Shown here one piece after another: positions 7,850 to 14,525 of a stretch of 19,765 bases of DNA. The DNA comes from Chloroflexaceae bacterium UBA1466. GTDB lineage: Bacteria; Chloroflexota; Chloroflexia; Chloroflexales; Chloroflexaceae. The stretch spans positions 43,612 through 63,376 of the forward strand of contig DCSM01000031.1 of the NCBI GenBank assembly GCA_002325605.1, in the 5' to 3' direction. Position numbers and translations under genes: made by a program. Under the pieces are notes generated by a model. That model was given only the letters and a program-made list of their open reading frames with translations, had not been told where the DNA came from and ran no database searches. Position 1 is the first letter of the stretch. Each line of letters begins with the position of its first letter.

Positions 7850-7854
7850 AAGCT

Positions 7855-9258
7855 TTATTCTGGTTTTGTCATGATTAGGATATTTTCTCTTAAACAATAT
7901 TTATGCGAGGAACTAGTTTTCATTTGCCATAGAATAATATGAGGATCAACAAAACCGACTTTTTCTCCGATCTCTCGGAGAATAACCGCTGTTTGAATAT
8001 GTACCATTTTGAATGCGTGCGAATCACTTACCAAAAAGGCTATTTTTCCGCCAGGTCGAAGGACTTTCCAGCATTCAGCAAGTACCTTGTACATTCCCCC
8101 AAAATACTCCCGCACCAATTTAGTGTAAAGTCCCTCAAATCCACTTGTTGCGCTATCTTCATCTAAACGCCTTTGAATTAGATTTGTAATGGTCTGAATA
8201 CTCCTTAAATCCTGGATTTTAGCTCCATCATTATCTTCACAATAAATGTTTGTCGTCGAAGCTCGCAGCAAACGTTTTTTTATAACTCTAAATTCACAAA
8301 GGTTGGTTGCAAAACCCCTGAAAATCAATTCAAGCCGAGTATGTTTTGTATATTCATGATCTCCAGGGTAGGGCGGTGAAGTAATGATTAGACTGACACT
8401 ATTATCATCAAAGTAGGTGCTTAACTGTCTGCTATCACCGAGTAAGACTCTTGTGGGCACAATTCTTTGTTTGTGGTCAATACTTTCCAAATCTCTTAGC
8501 ATTCGGTCTATTTTTGCTTGGAAAAGTTTGAAGACATCCACATCATCTTTCGCTTTAATGATCCCAAACCCTGGCCCATAGCGGACATTTGAAGTAGGTA
8601 AGAGAATTGAGGTCAAAGCTAAATCAAAGAGATCTTTTATGGGGCCAGGTTCAACTGTATCTCTTATGACCCTATCTATAATATGCAGTCGCACAAAAGG
8701 TTTATCAGAAACATATTTTCGCAAAAGCATTTTTGGTCTATTCTCTTGAGAATATATCAGCCAATCTTCTTCATGGGTTTCTCCGTAATTAAAGAGAGCT
8801 AGATTATGCGTTATTTTATGATTATCTATTTCTTGCCATCGGTAATGACTATATTTATTTCTAATTTTTACAAGAATTTCTTTATAATACGCTTTGATGG
8901 TAGTACAGTTAATATTCCAATGTAATTTTATTCTTGCAGAATAAGCCATAAAATCATTTCCATCTACTCCTATCGAAGGTATACCCTGCATTTTACAACA
9001 TATTTGAGTTGTACCTGTACCTACAAAAGGGTCAAGAATGAGGTCTGTACTCACACTATTTTCGCGCTGGAGAATATAAATAGGAAACATTGGGGTATAA
9101 CCCAGAACAAAATAAAACCAATTATGAAAGGGAAAATCGCTTGCAGATGAGGATTTGCCTTGTTGAACATGAATTATCGGTTGGTTGTCATCTGTCACAA
9201 GTAGTTGCTCACAAATGGGACAATCTCGTCCTGTTGGGGGGTGGTAGCTGAAAGGCAT
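7855..9258 (-). CDS. DNA amino-methyltransferase (m4C/m6A) of a Type II RM system
   Basis: An AdoMet-dependent DNA methyltransferase of about 467 residues. Motif I (LDPFVGTGTT, near 75-84) precedes motif IV (TSPPYP, near 293-298), and ECWKVLRPGGKIAFLVSDSH follows as the later catalytic strands. The SPPY tetrad usually marks exocyclic-amino methylation, often N4-cytosine. About 200 residues separate motifs I and IV and probably hold target recognition, an order like alpha-class enzymes. The N-terminus has a CPIC pair. I chose ATG 9258 because AAGGA lies 9 bases upstream. A GTG at 9285 would add nine residues but overlaps an operator-like repeat. It is the last gene of the controller-endonuclease-methyltransferase set and is AT-rich compared with its neighbours. 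The target sequence cannot be told. Confidence 0.88.
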   Translation of the reverse strand: MPFSYHPPTGRDCPICEQLLVTDDNQPIIHVQQGKSSSASDFPFHNWFYFVLGYTPMFPIYILQRENSVSTDLILDPFVGTGTTQICCKMQGIPSIGVDGNDFMAYSARIKLHWNINCTTIKAYYKEILVKIRNKYSHYRWQEIDNHKITHNLALFNYGETHEEDWLIYSQENRPKMLLRKYVSDKPFVRLHIIDRVIRDTVEPGPIKDLFDLALTSILLPTSNVRYGPGFGIIKAKDDVDVFKLFQAKIDRMLRDLESIDHKQRIVPTRVLLGDSRQLSTYFDDNSVSLIITSPPYPGDHEYTKHTRLELIFRGFATNLCEFRVIKKRLLRASTTNIYCEDNDGAKIQDLRSIQTITNLIQRRLDEDSATSGFEGLYTKLVREYFGGMYKVLAECWKVLRPGGKIAFLVSDSHAFKMVHIQTAVILREIGEKVGFVDPHIILWQMKTSSSHKYCLRENILIMTKPE

Positions 9259-9277
9259 AGATAAAAATCCTTTTTGA

Positions 9278-9298
9278 TATGTCACTTACTTCAGACAT
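9278..9298. promoter_or_regulatory. Controller-operator-like repeat before the methyltransferase
   Basis: TATGTCACTTA (9278-9288) repeats 11 bases of the left arm of the controller operator at 10431-10441. An inverted ATGTC (9279-9283) and GACAT (9294-9298), 10 bases apart, completes a two-part site. It lies in the gap between endonuclease and methyltransferase, 20 bases upstream of the methyltransferase ATG, so the controller may also act on the methyltransferase gene. That role is inferred. Confidence 0.5.
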
Positions 9299-9316
9299 TC
9301 TACCATAAATTGGGAA

Positions 9317-10165
9317 TTAGTGCCAGGAAGGAATGGGTGGCTCAAAGAGAATGCGAATGAACTTGTTTAATCTAAGAAAGTCGTCATGCTCTTCAAAAAT
9401 AGCTAAGTTGATACCATTTTTAATCATTTGTACACCAAGTGGCACTAAGCGAAGCGTTCTCTGTTGTCCCTGAATAACACCTAATTTTGTAGCTAGAGTC
9501 TGATAAGCCCCAAACACTTGCTCAAGGTTAAGATCATCATGAGTACTCAAAGCTTTAGCTTCAACAGGAAAAAGCGTTTCATTAGCTTCGTAATCAGAGA
9601 AATACAACCCATCAACCTCATTTGGCTGCCATTTCATTGGATTTTGTACACGAACTACGGTATTAGGATGCTGGTAGATTGCTAATGAGAATAGATCACA
9701 ATAATCTATAACCGAAAAGAGCGCACCTTCATCCTTTCCCAAGAATGGTATGACTTTTTGAGGTACTCGATTTATAATAATAAGCTCTTTGTCGGGTATA
9801 GGTGGCCAAACAAGCCACGATGAAAGAGCATTCCCTATGCCTACAAAGACAAATTCACCCTCATATTTTAGATTCTTTGAAATTGAACCAGTTTTCTTTC
9901 TTAGATCATATCCTTTTTCAATAAGAGATGGTGGTAAACGACTCTCTATATCAGAGTTTTTGCGTGTCAAATCCAGAATTGTGTTAGAGATAGTTCCTGG
10001 TCTCTGAATACCACATGCGTTATATGCTTCTATAATATCAGAGAGCGTAAAAGGGATATTTTCTCCAAGCTGTATGGGACCACTCAATATGTATTTATTG
10101 AAAATATATTCAAGTAGAGGATGTTTTTTTGAGCGATAGATTCTACCATTATGAACAAAAGACAT
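9317..10165 (-). CDS. Putative Type II restriction endonuclease (PD-(D/E)XK)
   Basis: A 282-residue protein with no named homologue I can recognise. The likely active site is NEVDGLYFSDYE followed by LFPVEAKAL: Asp185, Glu202 and Lys204 fit a D-x(n)-E-x-K nuclease core, with Glu183 as a possible extra acid. The following helix (LNLEQVFGAYQTLATKLGV, 212-230) is where such folds carry a conserved Gln (Gln215 or Gln222). Residues 35-70 look helical and may contact DNA. It starts 13 bases after the controller stop and ends 58 bases before the methyltransferase ATG. That position, and the size, make restriction endonuclease the best reading. Specificity is unknown. The ribosome site is AGGA, 11 bases from ATG. 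Confidence 0.75.
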   Translation of the reverse strand: MSFVHNGRIYRSKKHPLLEYIFNKYILSGPIQLGENIPFTLSDIIEAYNACGIQRPGTISNTILDLTRKNSDIESRLPPSLIEKGYDLRKKTGSISKNLKYEGEFVFVGIGNALSSWLVWPPIPDKELIIINRVPQKVIPFLGKDEGALFSVIDYCDLFSLAIYQHPNTVVRVQNPMKWQPNEVDGLYFSDYEANETLFPVEAKALSTHDDLNLEQVFGAYQTLATKLGVIQGQQRTLRLVPLGVQMIKNGINLAIFEEHDDFLRLNKFIRILFEPPIPSWH

Positions 10166-10178
10166 AAATTAGGTTATC

Positions 10179-10415
10179 CTATTCAAAATCGAAAAGCTCT
10201 TTTAGACTAATTTGTAAATGTTGGGCTAACCTATGTAAGTTGAGTAGAGAGATATTTCGCTTCCCTGTCTCAATTTCAGTGTAATAGGAGCGGCTAAAAC
10301 CTGCTTTTGCAGCAAGTTCTTCCTGGGTATATCCTTGGAGTAGGCGCAATGTGCGGAGACGGCTACCAAACCCCTTTAGCACTTTCTCCTCTTCGATTGA
10401 TCTTAACTGCGACAT
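10179..10415 (-). CDS. XRE-family restriction-modification controller (C) protein
   Basis: A 78-residue helix-turn-helix protein, the usual size of C proteins. The HTH runs from about residue 14 to 68 and contains RLRTLRLLQGYTQEELAAKAGFSRSYYTEIETGKRNIS. C proteins of RM systems bind their own promoter as dimers, first activating and later repressing, which delays endonuclease synthesis until DNA is methylated. The frame stays open upstream to 10529, but I chose ATG 10415 because the -10 at 10422-10427 puts the transcript start at this ATG and the operator lies just upstream. No Shine-Dalgarno is visible, so translation is probably leaderless, as reported for some C genes. It heads the operon and ends 13 bases before the endonuclease. 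Confidence 0.85.
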   Translation of the reverse strand: MSQLRSIEEEKVLKGFGSRLRTLRLLQGYTQEELAAKAGFSRSYYTEIETGKRNISLLNLHRLAQHLQISLKELFDFE

Positions 10416-10420
10416 AGTCG
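10410..10420. promoter_or_regulatory. Small palindrome across the controller start codon
   Basis: CGAC-ATA-GTCG is a perfect 4+4 inverted repeat with a 3-base centre covering the ATG of the controller gene. It shares GACATAG with the right arm of the larger operator (10462-10468). It could be an additional repressing site. Confidence 0.35.
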
Positions 10421-10421
10421 T

Positions 10422-10449
10422 ATTATGCTCTATGTCACTTAAAACACAA
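10422..10449 (-). promoter_or_regulatory. Candidate promoter of the controller gene
   Basis: On the minus strand, TTGTGT (10449-10444), a 16-base spacer and CATAAT (10427-10422) form a plausible sigma-70 promoter. Its expected start point falls at 10415, the A of the controller ATG. The left operator arm (10430-10443) occupies the spacer and the right arm lies upstream of the -35. Confidence 0.5.
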
Positions 10450-10468
10450 CCCGATTTAAGTGACATAG
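10430..10468. promoter_or_regulatory. Perfect 14+14 bp inverted-repeat operator of the RM controller
   Basis: CTATGTCACTTAAA (10430-10443) and TTTAAGTGACATAG (10455-10468) are exact reverse complements across 11 bases. Each arm contains a small pseudo-palindrome of form AnGTNACnT, so each may bind one controller dimer, giving two sites 25 bases apart centre to centre. One site overlaps the promoter spacer and one lies upstream, which fits the activate-then-repress scheme known for C proteins. Confidence 0.75.
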
Positions 10469-10532
10469 GTGAATTTTGCGAAAAAGAGAGATGTGCCTTT
10501 TTAGAAAAATCTTTTTTGGAAAATAACAAAAC

Positions 10533-10562
10533 TTCTGTCTTGAACTAGGCGTGTGTTATAAT
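10533..10562 (+). promoter_or_regulatory. Extended -10 promoter for guanylate kinase
   Basis: TGTTATAAT gives a perfect extended -10 (TATAAT at 10557-10562). A weak -35, TTCTGT (10533-10538), stands 18 bases away. The expected start, about 10569-10570, coincides with an ATG at 10570. It is divergent from the controller promoter. Confidence 0.6.
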
Positions 10563-11220
10563 GGCTGCCATGAATATGCAAGAAACAAAGCCCAATTGTT
10601 TCCCAAATCCTCTTCTCAAGGGGCAGCCGCCATACCCACTTTTCGTGGTGATTTCGGGCCCATCGGGGGTTGGGAAAGATTCGATTTTGATGCGGATGCG
10701 CGAATTAGGGTTTCCCTTTCATTTTGTGGTTACAGTTAGCAGCCGTCCCCAACGACCTGGCGAAATAGATGGTTTTGATTATCATTTTGTCAGCCCAAAA
10801 CGCTTTGAAGAGATGATTGCCCAAGATGAATTAGTGGAATGGGCCCAAGTCTATGGTCAATACAAGGGAATTCCAAAGGCTGAAATTCGGCAAGCACTGG
10901 CGAGCGGGCGCGATGTCATTTTGCGCTTGAATGTGGATGGTGCGGCAACGATTAAGCAGCTTATTCCAGAGGCAATTCACATTTTCATTGCACCTGTTTC
11001 GATTGATGAGCTAAATCAGCGGCTTAAAGTGAGACGTACTGACTCTTTGGAAGATATTGAACGTCGTTTAGCCCAAGCCCAAACCGAAATGGCGCAGATT
11101 TCGCAGTTTGATTATCTAGTTGTCAATCAGGAAGATCGGTTGGATATTGCTGTAGGCCAGATTAGAGCAATTATCACCGCCGAAAAACAGCGAGTTTTTC
11201 CAAGACGAGTCAATTTATAG
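10561..11220 (+). CDS. gmk: Guanylate kinase (plastid/cyanobacterial-type variant)
   Basis: Phosphorylates GMP to GDP with ATP. The 219-residue chain has the P-loop GPSGVGKDS (33-41), the GMP-binding SSRPQRPGEIDGFDYHFV (60-77), YGQYKGIPKAEIR (98-110), LRLNVDGAAT (121-130) and the lid region RLKVRRTDSLEDIERRL (154-170). GVGKDS and YKGIPK resemble the plant plastid type rather than E. coli Gmk (GAGKSS, YYGTS). The usual acidic residue in the R-x-D-x-Q-G strand is Asn124 here. ATG 10561 lies inside the -10 element and has no ribosome site, so the real start may be ATG 10570 on a leaderless mRNA, or ATG 10576. yqeY follows after 25 bases. Function is likely but not certain. Confidence 0.87.
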   Translation: MAAMNMQETKPNCFPNPLLKGQPPYPLFVVISGPSGVGKDSILMRMRELGFPFHFVVTVSSRPQRPGEIDGFDYHFVSPKRFEEMIAQDELVEWAQVYGQYKGIPKAEIRQALASGRDVILRLNVDGAATIKQLIPEAIHIFIAPVSIDELNQRLKVRRTDSLEDIERRLAQAQTEMAQISQFDYLVVNQEDRLDIAVGQIRAIITAEKQRVFPRRVNL

Positions 11221-11245
11221 GTTTAGCGAAAGTAAGGATAAAGTA

Positions 11246-11794
11246 ATGGACATTCAAGAACGGCTCCAAAATGATCTCAAAGCGGCCATGAAAGCGCGGG
11301 AAAAAGTGCGGGTGGATGTCATTCGCATGGCGCGGGCGGCTCTGCAAAAAGCGCAATTGGAAGCGGCCAAACAGCAGTATGACGCGGCGGCGCAAGAGAT
11401 TCAGGCTAAATTTGCCCACGATTCTGCGGCGCGAGATGCTGCTTTGGCTGCCATTAGCGCTGACCCGCATACGCCTTTGAGTGCATCTGCCCAGGAGCAA
11501 GTTATCGCCAAAGAGGTCAAAATGCGCCAAGAAACGATGGAAATCTATCACAAAGCAGGTCGCATGGAGCAAGTCGCTGAACACGAGGCTGAAATTCAGA
11601 TTTTAGCAGAATATCTACCTAAACAATTAAGTTCTGAAGACTTGCGGCCCCAAGTTGCTGCGTTTATCAATGAACTTGGCTTGCAAGGGCCCGCAGCTAT
11701 CGGCAAAGTGATGCCGCTTTTGATGGAAAAGTTCAAAGGCCAAGCGGATGGGCGCATTTTAAGCCAACTGGCCCGCGAATTATTAACGAAATAG
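11246..11794 (+). CDS. GatB/YqeY domain protein with a central insertion
   Basis: YqeY-like proteins share the tail domain of the amidotransferase subunit GatB, and their own role is not settled. The 182-residue chain begins MDIQERLQNDLKAAMKAREK and ends with the conserved AAIGKVMPLLMEKFKGQADGRIL (154-176). YQ-type EVKMRQETMEIYHKAGR (about 89-105) and AEYLPKQLS (120-128) also match. Typical members are near 148 residues. The extra 30-35 residues fall around 40-80 and are Ala/Gln-rich and likely helical. AAGGA lies 9 bases before ATG 11246. It lies between gmk and copA, probably in one transcript. Confidence 0.88.
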   Translation: MDIQERLQNDLKAAMKAREKVRVDVIRMARAALQKAQLEAAKQQYDAAAQEIQAKFAHDSAARDAALAAISADPHTPLSASAQEQVIAKEVKMRQETMEIYHKAGRMEQVAEHEAEIQILAEYLPKQLSSEDLRPQVAAFINELGLQGPAAIGKVMPLLMEKFKGQADGRILSQLARELLTK

Positions 11795-11810
11795 CAAAGT
11801 TAGAAAACTT

Positions 11811-14105
11811 ATGGCAGAGCAACAAACGCTTTCCGTTACAGGAATGACCTGCGCTTCCTGTGCGCGGCGAGTTGAGCAGGCCTTGAAAAAAGTTCCTGGG
11901 GTGGTCGAGGCTTGTGTGAATTTGGCCGTTGATCAAGTAACGGTGACGTATGATTCGGAGACGGTAAACTTCAATAATTTCAAAGATGTTATTGAAAACG
12001 CAGGTTATGGAATCATTGAAACTACTGAAAGTGATACCGAAACGGCTGAGGATATAGAATTGACAGCGCGGGCGCATGAATTAGCGCGAAAACAACACCG
12101 CCTAATCGTTGGAATTATCTTTGGGCTGCCCCTTTTCCTCCTCTCAATGGGGCGGGATTTGGGGCTTATTCAACCCTGGTTCCTCGCCGAATCGCCGATT
12201 ATGCTCACTGGGCAGCACCAAGCGAGTGCCGATTTACTTAATTGGCTTTTTCTCCTTTTAGCCACGCCCGTGCAGTTTTATAGCGGTTCAGATTACTATC
12301 TCCACACTTGGAAAGCTCTCAAAAATAAGACAGCAACGATGGATACCTTGGTTGCGCTTGGTTCAACCACGGCTTATCTCTATAGTTGCGCCATTTTATT
12401 TTCAAATAGCGCGCAACATCTCTATTTTGAAACTTCGGCCTTGATTATTACGCTCATTCTCGTTGGTAAATATCTGGAGACTCGGGCCAAAAGTCAGACC
12501 AGTTCAGCGCTTAGAGCGTTAATGGATTTGCGGCCAAAGACAGCCTGCGTTTTGCGAAGCGGTGAAGAGCAAAAGATCCCTGTTAGCGAGGTAAGAAAAG
12601 GTGAAATGCTGCTAGTTCGCCCAGGCGAAAAAGTGCCTGTTGATGGAATCATCGTTTCTGGGCATTCGAGCCTTGACGAAAGTCTGGTTACGGGCGAAAG
12701 TTTGCCTGTTGAAAAGGGCGAAGGCGACTCCGTAATTGGTGCAACCGTCAACACGACGGGCACATTTCAGTTTCGGGCGACGCGAGTCGGCAAGGAAACG
12801 GCGCTGGCACAAATCATTCGTTTGGTGCAAGAAGCTCAGGGAAGTCGCGCTCCTGTGCAACATTTAGTCGACCAAGTGGCAGCGATCTTCGTTCCCATCG
12901 TGATTAGCCTTGCGGTTTTGACCTTTTTGGGCTGGTACTTTATTGGAAAAAGTGATTTTACGCAGGCAATGATCTTTGCAGTCGCAGTTTTAGTCATTGC
13001 TTGTCCCTGTGCTTTAGGTTTAGCAACCCCTACAGCTATTATGGTTGGGACGGGAACAGGTGCAGAACACGGAATTTTGATAAAAAATGCAGAGAGCCTA
13101 GAGCGAGCAAATGCGATTCAGGTCGTTGTGCTTGATAAAACAGGAACAATCACAGCAGGAAAGCCTGTTGTTACAGATATTGTAGCTTTGCAGGCTTGGG
13201 AAAAGGTTTTGAACGCTGGCGCTCTGCGGCCTGAAGATTTGATTTTGCGCCTAGCGGCCAGCGCTGAACGGGGCAGCGAGCATCCGCTTGGGGCGGCGAT
13301 TGTGCAAGCCGCGCAAGATCGCAGCCTCAAACTTGTCCAACCGCAACGTTTTCAAGCCCTTGCGGGGCAGGGAATTGAGGCTCAAATTGAGGGCCAAAAA
13401 GTCTTTTTGGGCAATTTGCGGCTGATGCAAACTCAAAAGATCACGCTGCTTGATAGTGAAAAAACGCTTATCAAATTGCAAAATGAGGGTAAAACGGCTA
13501 TGCTTGTGGCCGTTGACGGCGAAGTGATAGGCATCGTGGCTGTGGCCGATACGGTCAAGCCGACTTCGGCTGCCGCAATTGCTCAATTACAGCGAATGGG
13601 CCTTCAAGTTGCAATGCTAACGGGCGATAATCAGCAAACCGCCCAAGCTATTGCGCGCCAAGTAGGGATTGAGCGTGTTTTAGCCGAGGTTTTGCCGCAA
13701 GATAAAGTTGCTGAAATTCGCCGAATTCAGCAAGAAGGCTCGCTTGTAGCAATGGTTGGCGATGGAATCAATGATGCTCCGGCGCTGGCTCAAGCTAATG
13801 TGGGGATTGCGCTGGGAACGGGAACTGACGTAGCAATGGAGGCTGCCGATATTACCCTGATGCGGGGCGATTTGCAAGGGGTTGCTCAAGCGATTACGCT
13901 GAGTAAACGGACTTTACAAACGATTCGGTGGAATCTCTTTTGGGCTTTTATCTATAATCTGATTGGGATTCCGCTGGCCGCAGGCCTTCTCTACCCTGCG
14001 TTTCATTTGCAATTAAGCCCGATTATCGCGGCGGGGGCGATGGCTTTTAGCTCAGTTTTCGTCGTGACTAACTCTTTACGCTTGCGCCAAATGCGGCTGG
14101 GGTAG
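11811..14105 (+). CDS. copA: Cu+-exporting P1B-type ATPase (CopA-like)
   Basis: A 764-residue heavy-metal ATPase in the inner membrane. One N-terminal metal domain has GMTCASC (Cys14, Cys17). Membrane segments start near 98. The actuator has TGES (294-297), the transport helix CPC (398-400), the phosphorylation loop DKTGT with Asp442, the HP pair at 491-492 and the hinge GDGINDAP (650-657). The last two helices carry YN (715-716) and MAFSS (744-748), the residues that define the Cu+ subgroup. It expels Cu+ from the cytoplasm at the cost of ATP. It begins 16 bases after yqeY without a clear ribosome site. No copper chaperone or CsoR/CueR-type regulator gene is beside it. Confidence 0.94.
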   Translation: MAEQQTLSVTGMTCASCARRVEQALKKVPGVVEACVNLAVDQVTVTYDSETVNFNNFKDVIENAGYGIIETTESDTETAEDIELTARAHELARKQHRLIVGIIFGLPLFLLSMGRDLGLIQPWFLAESPIMLTGQHQASADLLNWLFLLLATPVQFYSGSDYYLHTWKALKNKTATMDTLVALGSTTAYLYSCAILFSNSAQHLYFETSALIITLILVGKYLETRAKSQTSSALRALMDLRPKTACVLRSGEEQKIPVSEVRKGEMLLVRPGEKVPVDGIIVSGHSSLDESLVTGESLPVEKGEGDSVIGATVNTTGTFQFRATRVGKETALAQIIRLVQEAQGSRAPVQHLVDQVAAIFVPIVISLAVLTFLGWYFIGKSDFTQAMIFAVAVLVIACPCALGLATPTAIMVGTGTGAEHGILIKNAESLERANAIQVVVLDKTGTITAGKPVVTDIVALQAWEKVLNAGALRPEDLILRLAASAERGSEHPLGAAIVQAAQDRSLKLVQPQRFQALAGQGIEAQIEGQKVFLGNLRLMQTQKITLLDSEKTLIKLQNEGKTAMLVAVDGEVIGIVAVADTVKPTSAAAIAQLQRMGLQVAMLTGDNQQTAQAIARQVGIERVLAEVLPQDKVAEIRRIQQEGSLVAMVGDGINDAPALAQANVGIALGTGTDVAMEAADITLMRGDLQGVAQAITLSKRTLQTIRWNLFWAFIYNLIGIPLAAGLLYPAFHLQLSPIIAAGAMAFSSVFVVTNSLRLRQMRLG

Positions 14106-14140
14106 GTTTTGGAAGTTTTAAGCCTTGAATTAGACAGCTA

Positions 14141-14440
14141 ATGCGAAATATCAACTCAAAAAATGATGTTTTAGCTCTTCTTCAGGAGAATAAACCTGCT
14201 TTGCAAAGGGTTTTTCCCCTCCAGCGGATCGGTTTATTCGGCTCTTGGGCCCGCGATGAGCAAACTTCCCAGAGCGACATAGATATTTTGGTTGAGGTAG
14301 ATTCCTCAATTGGCTTAGGTTTTGTCACGCTGGCCGACCAATTGGAAAAGGTTTTAGGGCGCAAGGTAGATCTGGTATCGCGGCGAGCAATAAAACCTCG
14401 TTTATGGGCCGAGATTGAAACGGATTTGATCTATATCTAA
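14141..14440 (+). CDS. Minimal nucleotidyltransferase (MNT, MntA-like), no HEPN partner
   Basis: A 99-residue polymerase-beta-fold nucleotidyltransferase. The catalytic signature is GLFGSWARDEQTSQSDIDILVEV (32-54): Gly-Ser followed by Asp48 and Asp50, with a third acid in KVDLVS (Asp83). MNT proteins usually pair with a HEPN RNase as antitoxins that AMPylate the toxin. Here no HEPN gene lies upstream or downstream: the gene starts 35 bases after copA and is followed by a terminator region. It may be an orphan or act elsewhere. No clear ribosome site precedes ATG 14141. Confidence 0.82.
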   Translation: MRNINSKNDVLALLQENKPALQRVFPLQRIGLFGSWARDEQTSQSDIDILVEVDSSIGLGFVTLADQLEKVLGRKVDLVSRRAIKPRLWAEIETDLIYI

Positions 14441-14460
14441 ATGCAATTCGCCACAGCACC

Positions 14461-14497
14461 CAAAAAATAAGCCCTTTGGGTTTGGGCCCAAAGAGCT
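14461..14497 (-). terminator. Terminator of the PAS-GAF-STAS gene
   Basis: On the minus strand, AGCTCTTTGGG and CCCAAAGGGCT pair with one mismatch around a 6-base loop (14497-14470), and TTATTTTTT follows (14471-14462). It lies 29 bases past the stop of the minus-strand gene. The same hairpin could stop the MNT transcript, though no T-run follows on the plus strand. Confidence 0.75.
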
Positions 14498-14525
14498 TCC
14501 CTGTTATTCTACTGGAACCCTAAAA

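Noticed and set aside
10416..10529. 38-residue upstream extension of the controller protein
   Set aside because: The extension reads through the inverted-repeat operator and the -35/-10 elements, and the remaining 78 residues are already a normal C-protein length.
7820..10560. Mobile-element ends around the RM island
   Set aside because: I compared the flanks by eye and found no matching direct or inverted terminal repeats and no integrase or transposase.
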